DNA of 64,000 nt from positions 155,293,897 to 155,357,896 of the forward strand of contig NC_035437.2 of NCBI RefSeq assembly GCF_002127325.2, read 5' to 3'. Shown here in pieces: positions 32,249 to 44,141 of this stretch. Origin of the DNA: Helianthus annuus (lineage: Eukaryota; Streptophyta; Magnoliopsida; Asterales; Asteraceae). A program made the translations under genes and the position numbers. The notes beneath the pieces were generated by a model. That model saw only the letters and a program-made list of their open reading frames with translations. It was not told the DNA's origin and did no database searches. Each line of letters begins with the position of its first letter. Positions within the stretch are counted from its first letter, which is position 1.

Positions 32249-33695
32249 TCAAAGGCATCTAGCCACGTTCTTCACATTCCCCCTATCCCAGTCCCCCAAA
32301 ATCAAGGCATCGTCCGCATAAAAAAGATGGGATATTACCGGACCGTTATTAGGTGTTTGAATGCCCTTGAAAATTCCTTCAAGCCCAACTTTGCAAAAGA
32401 TGCTAGACAAGGCCTCCATGACTAAAAGAAACAAAAACGGAGATAACGGGTCTCCCTGTCTGATTCCTTTGGAACAACCAAATTCAAACGTAGGAGAACC
32501 GTTCACTAACACCGCGGATCTAGCCGATTTTAAAACCCCTTCCACCCATTTACACCAAAGGTCGGGAAAACCCATTTGACCCATAATATTCAACAAAAAT
32601 CCCCAACAAACGTTGTCATATGCCTTTTCAAAATCAATTTTTAACAAGAAAGCCTTTTTTCAACCTTACTAATCCAAGATATTATTTCATTTACCATTAA
32701 TGGGCTGTCGAGATTATACCTGCTTTTAAGGAACGTTGTTTGGTTTTCCGAAATGATAGGGCCTATGACCTTTTTGAGGCGATTTGCAAGAACCATCGAA
32801 ATAGTTATACTAATCACCCCAATAAGGTTGATCGGACGATAATCTCTCATCCCCACTGGATCCTTGCTTTTTGGAATAAGAGTTATGAAAGATGAGCTGC
32901 AACATTTATTGATTTGTCCTTTTCTGTAAAAGTCAGACAGCAAGTTAAAAAAATCAGACTCAAATATATTCCAATAACTTTTTATGAAGTTGAAGTTGAA
33001 GTTGAAACCGTCTGGCCCAGGGACTTTGTCAGCCCCACATTCAAACACCGCTTTCTTGATCTTCTTGTTTTTAAATAGCTCTGTCAGAAACACCGTGTTA
33101 TCCTCCGAAAGCCTCTTGATTCTGTGGCAATTTAGGTTAGGCCTGTTGATATATTTTTCCTTGAAAGCCTCTTTAAAGAATCCCATGATTTCTTTTTTGA
33201 GTAATGCAGGTTTAGTCGTCCAAACTCTGTTTATCATAAGACCGGGAATACTGTTAGAAGCCCGTCTGTTGTTAATATACCAATGAAAAAGGCCGAGTTC
33301 TCATCTCCCTCCAGGTCCCATTTAATTCTCGATCTTTGTTTGAGGTCTTTATTTTTTAAATCTTCCAAATCCTTTAAATCTTTAATACATTCCGCTTTGA
33401 CCCATTCCTCCTCTTCCGATAATTCCCTAGCTTCCGACCGTTCCACCATTTTTTGAAGCTCCTCATTCAATATACTCTCTTTCTCCCCTTCCTTCGCTAA
33501 AACCTCCTTTTTCCAGATCTTAATTCTGTCTCTAATCCTTTTAAATTTTTCCATTAATCTCAGATCCGACTCTCCAATTCCCAGAAAGTTAACAGTCGCC
33601 TTCTTGATCACTTCATCGAAATCTTCTCGATCCAACCACAAGTTGAAAAATCTAAACGGCTTAGGGCCAAAATTTTTATTGGAACAAGACAACAA
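32249..33695 (-). pseudogene. LINE reverse transcriptase, three frames
   Basis: Three consecutive frames (33695-33234, 33237-32641, 32647-32249) overlap by a few bases, so single-base shifts separate them. They carry the pre-RT helical region, then AFFIGILTTDG, KAVFECGADKVPGPDGFNF, LIPKSKDPVGMRDYRPINLI, DFEKAYDNVCWGFL, SKGIRQGDPLSPFLF and the catalytic FYADDALILGDW. All core RT motifs of the L1 family are present, but not in one frame. Confidence 0.88.
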
Positions 33696-34400
33696 TCGGG
33701 CAGTGGTCTGAATGCACCCTAGGTAACACTCTCAAGCACGCCACCGACCATTCAGAAAAAAGTTCCTGACAAACCAAAACTCTGTCCATCTTGCTATGTT
33801 TGTTTCCCTTAAAATTATGATAAGTGAACTTCCTTCCTTTCATTTCAAATTCTCTCAGCCCATTATCCATAATAAAGTTATTCAAATTGGACGCACATTT
33901 TTTGTTAAATTTAGAATTCATCCTTTCTTCTACACATCTAACCGCGTTAAAATCTCCCAAAATAAGCCAACGACCCGACATATTACCCCATAAACCCCCA
34001 ATGACATCCCAAAGAGATTTCTTTTGTGTCACATTTTGAGGAGCATAAACATTAATAACATTAACCACTTTATTGCTTCCCTTCAAGACCCCCACAGTTA
34101 AAAGAAAATTAGGGTGTTTAAATGAATCATGTACCTTGAAGATATTCGAATCCCATAAACTCACCACTCTTCCAGATCTCCTATCAGCTGGAACGTGGTC
34201 CATCTCGAATTTGCTAGATCCCCAAAACTTCTCAAATTTAATACCTGAAATATCATTAAACTGAATTTCTTGTAAGGCAATAAAATCAATCCCATTCTCT
34301 TTTCTTAAATTATTGACCCAGCCGCTTTGTTTTAACTCCCATCTCCTAGCCCTATAATATTTAGAGAAAGAAAATTCATCTAAAATCTTTTTGGATTCCT
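33676..34400 (-). pseudogene. LINE apurinic-type endonuclease domain
   Basis: The open frame from 34203 reads RRSGRVVSLWDSN, VVNVINVYAPQ, WLILGDFNAVR (catalytic GDFN), RKFTYHNFKGNKHSKMDRVLV and HSDHCPIVV (catalytic SDH). These are the conserved blocks of the L1 endonuclease that nicks target DNA. The homology extends upstream to about 34400 (ALQEIQ, then a stretch before the Met at 34203). The frame stops at 33676 and is shifted relative to the RT. Confidence 0.85.
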
Positions 34401-34422
34401 TCTTCCCTGATCGCTTCTCTGA

Positions 34423-35696
34423 TCAAATGCTCATGTTGTTGGAGGTTAACCCCCAATATACCCCCAAAGTAGCCGTGAGGTGTGTCTCTAGATTATAGTT
34501 TCCTTCCCATACAGTAGAGAATTCCTTAACTGTTTCTGCCAAATTTTTGTTTTCGTTCCCCTCTTCTATCTCTTTTTCATTTTCAATATTCCCTTTCTGA
34601 ACGTTTTTAACGAGTCCTTCTTTTCTTGAAATATTTGTGTTCCTCTCTTCCTGTTCCCCGTCTGATTCACTTTCCTCACGAATTCCTATAATTTCATTTA
34701 AATCGAATGGATCATTCTGTCTACTCCTTTTCTTTGGTCTTGTAACCCCTCTAGGATCCTCTTCCAAAAATGTTTTGCTTCTGGGTTTTTTTAAAAAAAC
34801 CTTTGTTTACCTTTCAAGGATCTATCCGAATATAAGTTAGCCTTGAATTCCAAATGATTATTTCTAGAATCGTTCTTTACAACTGTTGATCCATAGACCT
34901 TTTCTCTTTTGTCCTTTTCTGAATTAGAAAAACTAGAAAAGTCTCACCTAGGGAAACTTCTATCATTTAACTTTTCACCTCCCCCAACGTTCCCTTTTCC
35001 CTGAAAATTACCGTTAACGGTCGGCGGTTCTTTTTCCGGTTGGTTATCTTCGCCGGAGACCTTCCCCGATTCCGATATACTACGAATATCGTCGCCTGAG
35101 TCCGCAACCGCCGACGCATTTCCGCTGCCGTTCGTCTTCCGATCGTCCATACCCTCACTCGTTGAATTGGCATCTTTTCCTTTATACCTTATGTCTTCCG
35201 GTCTACCGAATCCTCCTTTGTCTATCGCCATCTCTTGTGATCCTGAAAAAAACGTTGTTTAAATCAAAATCAAAATTTTCCGGTACCTCACTTTCGCCTG
35301 TTCCTTCGTTTCGTTTCTGAGTATCGGCTGACCTCTCTCCACCTCTTCGACATTTGCTGAGAAGTTAACCTCTGGAATGGGTGTATCATTTTCGTTCATG
35401 ATATTATCCTAGTTCTCGATTGAATCCGGAACCCACTCTCCCCTTTCTTCCTCGACCCACACCCTGAACCGCTTGCCTTCCTTCACGATAGCTACCACTT
35501 CTTTAATCATATTCACCGTGTCAGTAAGAACGCAAACACTGTCCGGTGTCAGAAGTTTATCCTCAGGCTATCGTTGTGAAACATGTATAACTTTACCAAA
35601 ACGCCTTCCAATCGAATCAAATGTCTCGTTACCAGAGAGATGTAATGGGACACCGTGTATATTTAGCCAAGATAATCTTTCAAATGGAAGCGTTTG
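34423..35696 (-). pseudogene. LINE ORF1 (gag-like) remnant
   Basis: Near 35690-35600 the minus strand reads as the end of a DUF4283-type domain of plant LINE ORF1 (LHLSGNETFDSIGRRFGKV). Acidic, low-complexity frames follow (35231-34944 and 34767-34423, the latter with TRPKKRSRQNDPFDLNEIIG). Stops and shifts interrupt it. The N-terminal part is removed by the LTR at 35697. Its role would be RNA binding. Confidence 0.65.
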
Positions 35697-38600
35697 TGTA
35701 ACACCTCAAAAATTCATGTCCAATAATATATCAACACGTGTCATTAACTTTAAACGTGTAAAGAATTGATTTAGAGGGACTAAAGTTGACAAACAAAGAA
35801 AGTATGTGAATATAAGGGTTCAAAGTGCCAATAATGGACAAATATAACTTTCAACAACCCTACACGATGTTTATTCCCTTAAACGAATGAGTCATAGATC
35901 ATACGAAGCTAATTATGGAAGAAAGTGAGAGATTACAAACTACAGGGGTTAAATGTGTCAACATGTTTAAAGTATACCTCTGAGTTACCTTTTAGCAATC
36001 CCGAAGCTTTGTAACGATTAATTATACTCACTAGAATAAGTGATAAAAATTTCACAAGGTTTCGATAAAGTATGAGAAAGTTATGATAATATTCGTATAC
36101 GAGGGGTTAAAAGCGTCAACATTGAAATCTAGGGCCTTACGGGTGATCACAAAGATAATCGAGGGCTTAACAAAGTTGGTTAAGTCTTGGAGCCCTTAAA
36201 AGTCAAGTTAAAGGGCCAAAAGTGCAAGAAATAAACTAAAAACCATGTTTAAAAGGACCAGGGACCTAAAGTGCAAATAACTGAAACTTTTTAACCTGAC
36301 CCGGGGCCTCATACCGACCGTGTAAGACCCATGTGGTCTGTTACGCGGGCCGCGTGACCCTTACAGCGATAGAAATCACAGGCAGCTGCCTGTTAAAGCA
36401 GATAACCGACTTAAAATGGTTGTTTTACGTACCAGGGGCTGCCCCAATGGTTTAACATGCAATAGGGGCACTTGTCTTCATCTGGAATCACCTGTAGACT
36501 TCCTTGGCATCATCTTAGGAGATCAAATTCACTATATAAGGGCTCCCAAGTTTGCAACATTGGACACATTCACTTGCAAACATCCACAACTGATAATCTG
36601 AAGATTGCTGGAGCTCAAGGACAATTCCTAGAAGTCAGTAGTCGTGCTTAGGACCTTTGTAAGTGTCCTTAACCCTTCTTAGTTCAGTTTTACTTAGTTA
36701 ATTAGCTTAAAGTCAAACTGTTATAATTAAGGTTTGACTTCGTAATTAATCATAATTTGTCCAGTCAAATTTCAAATTGAAAGTACCTATGAGTTGGTAA
36801 TTATGTGTGCAATAAACCCTTAAAAGGGAACCCTCTGATTCCCACTCTAACTAGGTCAATTGTCGGGTCAAAGCTAATCTTAAAAAGTCAACAGAAGGCT
36901 TATTTTCAAATAAATGCATAATTAACAATGTAGAAGCCATGCAACCTATTTTATCACTAATATAACTTGTTAATTAATGTAAAAACATGTCTAAACATGT
37001 TCAACCCGACAATTTTCAGTTTAAGCTCGGTTTGGAACCGAAAGTCGCATAAGTGGACTTTTACTTTGACTTTCAGTTCTGACCCATTAGAGCATAGTTT
37101 AGAAATGCCTTAGAGATTTATTAGGACCAGGTTTCATATTAGTATAACCCTCTGTGATTATACAACTTGGTTCATTAGTTATCCGATTCATATGCATGTT
37201 TTCGTTAAATGCTTAAATGTTGACTATTATGCCCTTTTCACCTTAAAACGTGATTTTTGAAAAAGTAAAAGAATAGAAACCTTCATTACTAATTTATAGA
37301 CTTGTCCCTAAAATTTGACATCAGTGTGAGGTCTAGATTAGGAGTTATGCTCATTAGCGTAAATGAAAAGCTTTTTATTAATTAAACGACGTAATTAGCG
37401 TATAGCCTATCTAAACCCAATTTTTGATACCAAACTTTTTACCCACTAATGTAATATAATATTTTGGTATTTTTGAAGATTTTTTATTTATTTTTAGGCT
37501 GAGCATAACATAGGGTTCTAAGCTTGATTCAGTAATTGCCGGTTTTGCCCTTTTGGCTTATAAAATGAGTTTTACAAATAATTTTGATACCAAACCTTTT
37601 TTCTACAGATCTTATATGATAACTAAAATATTTTAAGCCTTCTGGAATAATAAAAATATTAGCTTTTCTTTAAAAACCCGGAAATCGCTTAAAGCCGCCT
37701 TTTTACGCGTTTTTAACGCATAGTATGTATTAAAACTATTGTAAACGTATAAGGTTTAATGCCTACTGATAATTTCAGTAAATTTTTATATTTTAACAGT
37801 AAGCAAAAGTTTTGAACTCAGATTTCCAGTTTTGACCTTTTAAGCCTATGTGAAATTACCAAAATGCCCCTAAGGTGCATAGTTGAGTTATAAATGATAA
37901 ATTTCACATATATGTAATAGCCTACTGTTATAACTTATTAAAGTAAGTATATTTACTGATTATATCAGACCTGTAACTCAGATTATTATTTAAACTCTTT
38001 TATAACCTTTAAAATGACCAAAATGCTCCTGCGGGGCATAGTTTGAGTTTAAATTCGTTTTGGGCATAATAGAAGATATCTTACTGATGTCACAACATAT
38101 TTAAGGCATATTAACTTAGGAAACCTGTATATGACTCTTATGGTTACCCGTTATGCATCTTTCGAGTTCGGTTCGGTTTATGTAACTAGTTTGCATAAAT
38201 TGACCGAAACGGGTCAAACCTTATCATTTTTGTCTCTAAATCCAGAATGTGTTTAGTTTACCCATATTACACAAGTCTACAAACATGTCGGGTCTAAATC
38301 ACATTCTATTCGGGTCTTCTCTTAATTGTGCGTTTTAAACTGTATCTTCCTTTAAAACTAACTGGTCTAAGTCTAGGCTTAATTAAGACCCGTTAGGAAT
38401 CTAATAGGTTATTTAAAAACCTTCGTTCCAGATTACGAGCCCAGTAAAAGATACGTGCACTTACTGATTTTGAATATTACTTGCTCAGGTAAATACTCTT
38501 AACTTATTTTCCCTATACGGGCTTGGGATACGGTATTATACAAATACCGCTTGGTCGGGTGTGTAGTCATTTAAATCGTATTGTGATTGATGTATTTACG

Positions 38601-39302
38601 TAACTCGTTTTAATCTGTATTATTTGGTGTATGGCCTTTGGGGGTTAAATGACCATGTCCCGGATATCCTTGGCATCATTCAAAGAAATGGCCACGACCT
38701 AAGCACGGGGTGTAAGCATTACACCTGACAGTTGCATATGTAAAAACTGGTAATCCACTTAAAGGAATCAACCTTGTGGGCATTATACCTGTGGCGTGTC
38801 AGTTAATCTAAGCAGGCTCTTCTCACTGGTTCTAATGGACGACAAATAAGTAAAACTGTATACAAGATTATTTTTGAATAATTGTCCCAAGTTATAAAAG
38901 ATATTTTTGCCTAAGTGCATTCAAATTAATTTTCAAACTCTTTTCAAAATGAGTCAGTTAATTGTATTTACCAGTGTAAACTGACGTATTTTCCAAAAAG
39001 GCTAAGTGCAGGTACTATACGAAATAGGCTGGCTACTCCAGGCATCAATAATCAAGTCTTGCAAGCTCTAGATGTTAAAGTCTGTTGAACGATCTTCCTT
39101 TTTCTTTTGATCCGCCTGTGGATCCATTACAGTCCATTTGTGATACTTTGATATTACTATAATTCGGTTGTAATGTGATTCATTTTCTTTTGCTTCCGCT
39201 GTGCATTTAAAATTTGTGTTGTTTGATTATGATGATATCAACTACGTCACAATACTCCCCACCGGGCCCATCGGTAATACGTGGAAATATCGGGGTGTGA
39301 CA
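35697..39302 (+). repeat. 5' LTR of element 2 (about 3.6 kb)
   Basis: Starts TGTAACACCTCAAAAATTC and ends CGGGGTGTGACA immediately before the PBS. No coding capacity. A TATA box is at 36533-36540 and the inverted repeat ACGCGGGCCGCGT at 36343-36355, about 178 bp upstream. The second LTR is not in the window, so the start rests on the break of LINE homology and the TGTAACACC consensus. Confidence 0.8.
36533..36540 (+). promoter_or_regulatory. putative LTR promoter TATA box (element 2)
   Basis: TATATAAG in the context CACTATATAAGGGCTCCC, about 0.84 kb into the LTR, matching the position of the TATA box in the other long LTRs of this window. Confidence 0.6.
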
Positions 39303-39305
39303 GGT

Positions 39306-39318
39306 TGGTATCAGAGCC
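39306..39318 (+). other. primer-binding site of element 2 (tRNA-Met type)
   Basis: TGGTATCAGAGCC, three bases after the LTR terminus TGTGACA; the same tRNA-Met PBS as element 1. Confidence 0.92.
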
Positions 39319-39489
39319 AACACTGAGTGAATTAAACACTAGCCTTTTGTGTTTAATCTCAGTTACACAAATTGCACATTCCTCAATTTTCGAGTCTAGA
39401 CAAAGAACATAGGACAAATCCTGATTTGTTTTATTTTTGTCTTTTATATATTTTTGTTGTTATCTTTGTTTATGTTGACAGGAACAAAA

Positions 39490-40528
39490 ATGCCACCACG
39501 ATTCAGAAGAGGTAGAGGCAAGGCCCCATTGACGGGTCATGATCATGAAGCCGGACCTTCCCACCGGCGCACGCCATCCATAACTATAAGCACAAGTCCA
39601 CAAGAACCTTGGAGGACTTATATAGAACTACGGAGGCGATCCGTCTCTCTAAGCTCATCACCATCTTATCTCCACTCCTTCGGGCCTCAATCCGAAAATG
39701 AGCCCCATAACCCACAACCTTCTTTTATACCTCTCCAGCGGTCAATTCGCACCATTCCTTTGGCGACCCCACTCCTGTCTTTCAAAGTCGGTTCAACCCG
39801 GCAAACTATATTGAAGAAGCAGTGGGTTTTAACCCACTAGGACCTGAAGACCACTTTTCGGGCGACAATGACATGGACGAGGACACCGATCCCGCTGAGC
39901 CACCGTCCGAAACCCCTAACCACCCCATCGAGATCTCTGATGGGTCATCCTTCCATGGATCACCTTACCGTGGTCCTGACAGTTTTCAGGCGAATTTCGC
40001 CCAGTATGAATGGTATTTTACTCCTTCCTACGATTCATCGCCCCATGAGCAGCAGCAGCTGGAGGAGGATCCCTCCGAGGATTCTCGTTTTGTGGCAGTC
40101 ACACCACCACCACCACCACCAGTGCAGCAGGAGGATCCCTCCGAGGTTTTGGTAACCCAATTCCTGTATACGTCGGTTCAGCGGCATACAACCCATTTGA
40201 GCAGCCGACCCACACCAACTACAACTATGCTGAGGTCGACCCATATCAGGCAGCGTGGGACTACAACGCTCTTCATCCTGAAGGGCCCTATGGTGGTCCT
40301 TGGACCACTGGGTACCCACCTTATGTGTACCAGCACCCGCCACCTCCTCAACCTCTGCATCAGCAGCCGCCGCAGCCGCAACTGATCCCGCTGGAACGCC
40401 AACAGGAGGCTCTTGAAAGGTTGAACCAGGTTGAGCGGGAGGTTCAAAGAGATCGCAGGGAACGTCAAGGCTTCTTCAAAGGTTTGTCAAGCCTAATCAA
40501 GGGGAAGTCCAAGAGAGGGGATTTTTGA
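39490..40528 (+). pseudogene. upstream ORF of element 2, acidic/Pro-rich, two frameshifts
   Basis: The likely start is MPPRFRRGRGKAP (39490), preceded by an in-frame Met at 39454. Three overlapping frames (to about 39835, about 39822 to 40150, about 40150 to 40528) continue one sequence: a basic N-terminus, an acidic stretch (NDMDEDTDPAEPP), HPIEISDGSSFHGSPY, Pro runs (TPPPPPPVQQEDPSE and HPPPPQPLHQQPPQP), then a charged helical end (LERLNQVEREVQRDRRERQG). It sits between PBS and gag, like the 464-codon ORF of element 1, and shares the same composition order. No catalytic motif. The function is unknown. Confidence 0.65.
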
Positions 40529-40561
40529 AAATCCTTGTTTATTTTAATTTATTGTAATCAG

Positions 40562-40650
40562 GTCCCTGCGTGGACATTTGTTTCTGTACTCAGCCCCTGC
40601 GTGGGTATGTTTGTTTGTTTAAGCCCCTGCGTGGGCATGTTATTTCAGTA
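40562..40650 (+). repeat. 30-bp tandem repeat between upstream ORF and gag (element 2)
   Basis: Three units of about 30 bp with the core CCCCTGCGTGGGCATGT (40563, 40593, 40623), followed by a fading fourth (AGTCCCGTTTAGGGC). Non-coding spacer. Confidence 0.7.
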
Positions 40651-41345
40651 GAAGTCCCGTTTAGGGCAAAATTGTACTTGTTTAATTTTTAATGGAATGG
40701 TTAGTTTGAATTTTCATTTTATTAACTTTATGCATGAACATAAAATGTGAAATAAATAAAATAACATTCCTATTATAAGATCTATCATTATAATAAAATG
40801 ACAAAATCTAAAAAGGGACAAGACCTAGCCATGTGTCATCTTAAGACAGGGCCAAAATGGTAGTTCCATAATTAGATTCAGATCCATATTAACATCTCAA
40901 TTTAGGATTGTTCTGCGTTAAATATTAAAAAGAATCTTAAAGGTAAAACCTAGCCTAGATGTCGTTGTAGACATGGCCAAGATGGTGAAACTTATTCAAA
41001 AAAATTCCAATCCTTGTTAACATCTGAAAACATGTTAACACTCTTGGCAAAATGTGATTCGATAAAATCGCATAAGTCATCTCTAAATTGGGTTATTCCA
41101 ATTTCCCTTATTTATATATATTCATCCCTTAAGGATGAAGTGCCTACGGGCTATAATTAACATCCTTTGGGACTAAAGACAGTAGTGGCCTACAACACCC
41201 TGTCAAGAAAAGGTCCTGAATATATAAATACTTAACAAATTAACCAGAATAGTTAATAAAACCATGGTTAATAATCATAAAATACTGTAAAAGCTTCTAA
41301 ATAAACCTTGTCAATCATTTTCTTTTATGTAGCAATTAAAGCTAC
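40651..41345 (+). other. non-coding spacer before gag (element 2)
   Basis: AT-rich, no open frame. It contains two similar blocks with ACCTAGCC..TGTCATCTTAAGACA/TGTCGTTGTAGACATGGCC words (40840-40860 and 40950-40985). It is likely untranslated leader between the upstream ORF and gag. Confidence 0.5.
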
Positions 41346-42610
41346 ATGACTAGGTCAGAAGAGGTAAACAGTCATCCAGTGGATAACCATGAAAATACTA
41401 AGACACATGTGACCGGTGCGGAACTGCAAGCATTAGTAGATAATGCTGTTACAAAAGCTATGGAGCGGCAGTTTAATGAATCCAGCGGGACTCGAAGCAG
41501 GACCCTATCCGCACCACACTCTAAACCTAAGACTCATCCAGAAGCTCACAGCAAGCCACCCTCTACCCAACCTAAACCCAAGAAAGAGGATGTTCAACAT
41601 TCCTCAAATCAACACAGTGTTCCATCCAAGGGGATAGTGTTTGATGATAAACCATGTATCAAGTCCAGTACCTATAAGTACTTTGTTTCCTGCAAACCCC
41701 GGGATTTCACTGGGGAGAAAGGGCAATTGATTGTATGACTTGGTTAGATGAAATGGACACAGTGGTTTATATCAGCGGTTGTGCGGAAAGGGATATAGTG
41801 AAGTATGTATCCCAATCATTCAAGGGAGAGGCATTAGCATGGTGGAAGTCTCTCATTCAAGCTGATGGGAAGATCCCACTCTACAATCTGTCATGGGATC
41901 AGTTCGTTGCTCTCATTAAAGAGAATTATTGCCCACAGCATGAGGTTGAAAGGATTGAGTCAAACTTCTTATCATTGGTAATGAAGAATTTAGATTGTCA
42001 AGCTTACCTCACCAGCTTCAATACCCTGTCTAGACTGGTTCCGTATTTAGTAACCCCGGAACCCAAAAGGATTGCTCGCTTCATTGGGGGTTTGGCCCCA
42101 GAAATCAAGGCCAGTGTTAAGGCATCAAGGCCTGCTACTTTTAGGTCAGCAGCTGATCTATCTCTGTCTCTTACCTTGGATGCGGTCAGGCTAAGATCGC
42201 TCAAGAACTCTGAAGAAGGTAAGAGGAAGCGTGAGGATGATAACTCACGAAGATCTGAGAAGAAGCAGAAAGGTAATACGGACTTCAAGAAGAAGTCTGG
42301 GTCCAACAAGGGTACCAACAGGTGGAGGAGAAGCCAAAGTGCAAAACTTGCCGGAAACGCCACTTTGGAAAATGCAGACTTGAGTCCAAGTCTCAGTCAG
42401 GACCAGCTGCATGTGGGTTATGCAAGTCTAAAGAGCACAAGACTGTTGATTGCAAGAAGATTAAGGATGCCACATGCTACAACTGCAATGAGAAAGGGCA
42501 TATCAAGACTAACTGCCCTAAATACACCAAGAAGCCTGAGGAAGCCAAGAAGACCAATGCAAGGGTCTTCCGAATGGATGCACGAGAAGCTGTCCAGGAC
42601 GACAATGTGA
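41346..42610 (+). pseudogene. gag (element 2)
   Basis: Starts MTRSEEVNSHPVDN. It includes GAELQALVDNAVTKAMERQF and FVSCKPRDFTGEKG, then a frameshift near 41730, and continues as MTWLDEMDTVVYISGC, KGEALAWWKSLIQ, LIKENYCPQHEVERIESNF, LVPYLVTPEPKRIARFIGGL and a Lys/Arg-rich linker. Near 42320 a second shift moves into the frame that carries the zinc knuckles. The domain is a standard retrotransposon gag, the structural protein of the virus-like particle. Confidence 0.88.
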
Positions 42611-43311
42611 TCACAGGTACCTTCCTCATAAATGATGTTTATGCAAGGGTGTTATTTGATTCGGGTGCTGATAAGTCATTCGTAGATAATAAGTTTTGTG
42701 AATTGTTGAAATTACATGTTAAAACCCTAAGTGTGAAATATGAGGTAGAGTTAGCTGATGGTACCTTAGAGACAGCCTCAACTGTGTTAGATGGATGTGT
42801 CAAATCCATTAGGAACCACTCTTTTCCGTTATCCTTGCTTCCCTTAAAGTTAGCCGGCTTTAATATAGTTATAGGCATGGACTGGTTATCCCATAACCAG
42901 GCCCAGATCGTTTGCAACAAGAAGCAAGTAGCGATCAAGACTCCGTCTAGCGAGCCACTTACCATTCAGGGAGATACCCAGTATGGATTGCCTAAGCAAG
43001 TGTCTATGCTCAAGGCATCTAGGTGTCTAAAGAAGGGTTGTGTCATTTATATGGCACAAGTGACTATTGATGAGCAGAAGCCCAAGGTTGAAGACATCCC
43101 TGTCATTTCTGAGTACCCTGAAGTTTTCCCTGAAGAACTACCTGGTTTACCACCAGATAGGCAAGTAGAATTCAGAATTGACATCATCCCTGGAGCAGCG
43201 CCTGTCGCGAGAGCGCCTTACAGGTTGGCACCAACAGAAATGAAAGAGTTGAGGACACAACTAGATGATTTGTTAGCCAAAGGTTTTATTAGACCTAGTT
43301 CATCTCCTTAG
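42322..43311 (+). pseudogene. zinc knuckles, protease and start of RT (element 2)
   Basis: A 329-codon frame. It has CKTCRKRHFGKC and CGLCKSKEHKTVDC, then the CCHC knuckle CYNCNEKGHIKTNC (residues about 52-65). The protease motif LFDSGADKSF is near residue 110 and IGMDWLSHNQAQIVC near residue 190. The linker [20 protein letters not shown] and the RT entry APYRLAPTEMKELRTQL follow. It ends at TAG 43309-43311, where a Trp codon is expected (SSSP-stop-GAP). Confidence 0.9.
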
Positions 43312-44141
43312 GGAGCACCAATCTTGTTTGTCAAGAAGAAGGATGGATCGATGCGTTTATGCATCGATTATCGAGAGCTTAATAAGGTCACTATTAAGAA
43401 TAGGTATTTTTTGCCCAGGATCGACGATCTATTCGATCAATTGCAAGGGGCAAGCTACTTTTTAAGATCGATTTGAGGTCAGGCTATCATCAACTGAAGG
43501 TTAAAGATGAAGATGTACACAAGACTGCATTTAGGACTCGTTATGGTCATTACGAGTTCCTAGTGATGCCTTTTGGGCTCACTAATGCACCTGCCGCATT
43601 CATGGATCTCATGAATTGCGTCTGCAAGCCCTACTTTGATAAATTCGTCATCGTCTTCATCGATGACATTCTCATTTACTCAAAGAGCCAAGCTGACCAT
43701 GAGAAGCGTCTCCGTTGCATTCTGAAACTGCTTCAATAGGAAAAGCTTTATGCCAAGTTTTCGAAGTGTGAATTCTGGCTTCGTGAAGTCCAATTTCTTG
43801 GACATGTTGTCAGTGAGCATGGTATCCAAGTAGATCCCGCTAAGGTTGAAGCTGTCATGAATTGGCAAGAGCTAAAGACGCCTACAGAGATTCGTAGCTT
43901 TCTGGGACTGGCAGGATACTACAGGCGATTTATTGAAAACTTCTCAAGAATTGCAGCACCCCTGACTTTACTCACTCGAAAGAATAGCAAGTTTGACTGG
44001 GGGCCTAAGCAGCAAGAATCGTTCGATATTCTGAAGCAGAAGTTGAGCAACGCTCCAGTATTGACGTTGCCTGATGGAATTGATGAATTTGTGGTATATT
44101 GTGATGCATCACACACCGGTATGGGATGTGTGCTTATGTAG
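43312..44141 (+). pseudogene. reverse transcriptase and RNase H start (element 2)
   Basis: The RT continues with [20 protein letters not shown] and [13 protein letters not shown], then a frameshift near 43460. It goes on with [36 protein letters not shown] and the catalytic [14 protein letters not shown] at 43737-43739 interrupts. RNase H begins with [16 protein letters not shown] and [16 protein letters not shown] and is stopped by TAG at 44139-44141. Confidence 0.88.

Larger units (their letters stand above)
30611..35696 (-). mobile_element. L1-type LINE, 5'-truncated by an LTR insertion
   Basis: Minus strand: an ORF1 remnant (35696-34423), then endonuclease, reverse transcriptase and a C-terminal zf-RVT region (about 34400-30717), then a short 3' UTR ending in an A-rich tail (30640-30611, T-rich on the plus strand). 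The absence of LTRs and the endonuclease-RT order identify an L1-clade LINE. ORF2 is broken by at least four frameshifts. Its 5' end is lost where element 2 begins at 35697. Confidence 0.9.

Noticed and set aside
30611..34400. Possible group II intron or telomerase-like RT
   Set aside because: GDFN and SDH endonuclease blocks plus the YADD RT and a zf-RVT tail identify an L1-type LINE.
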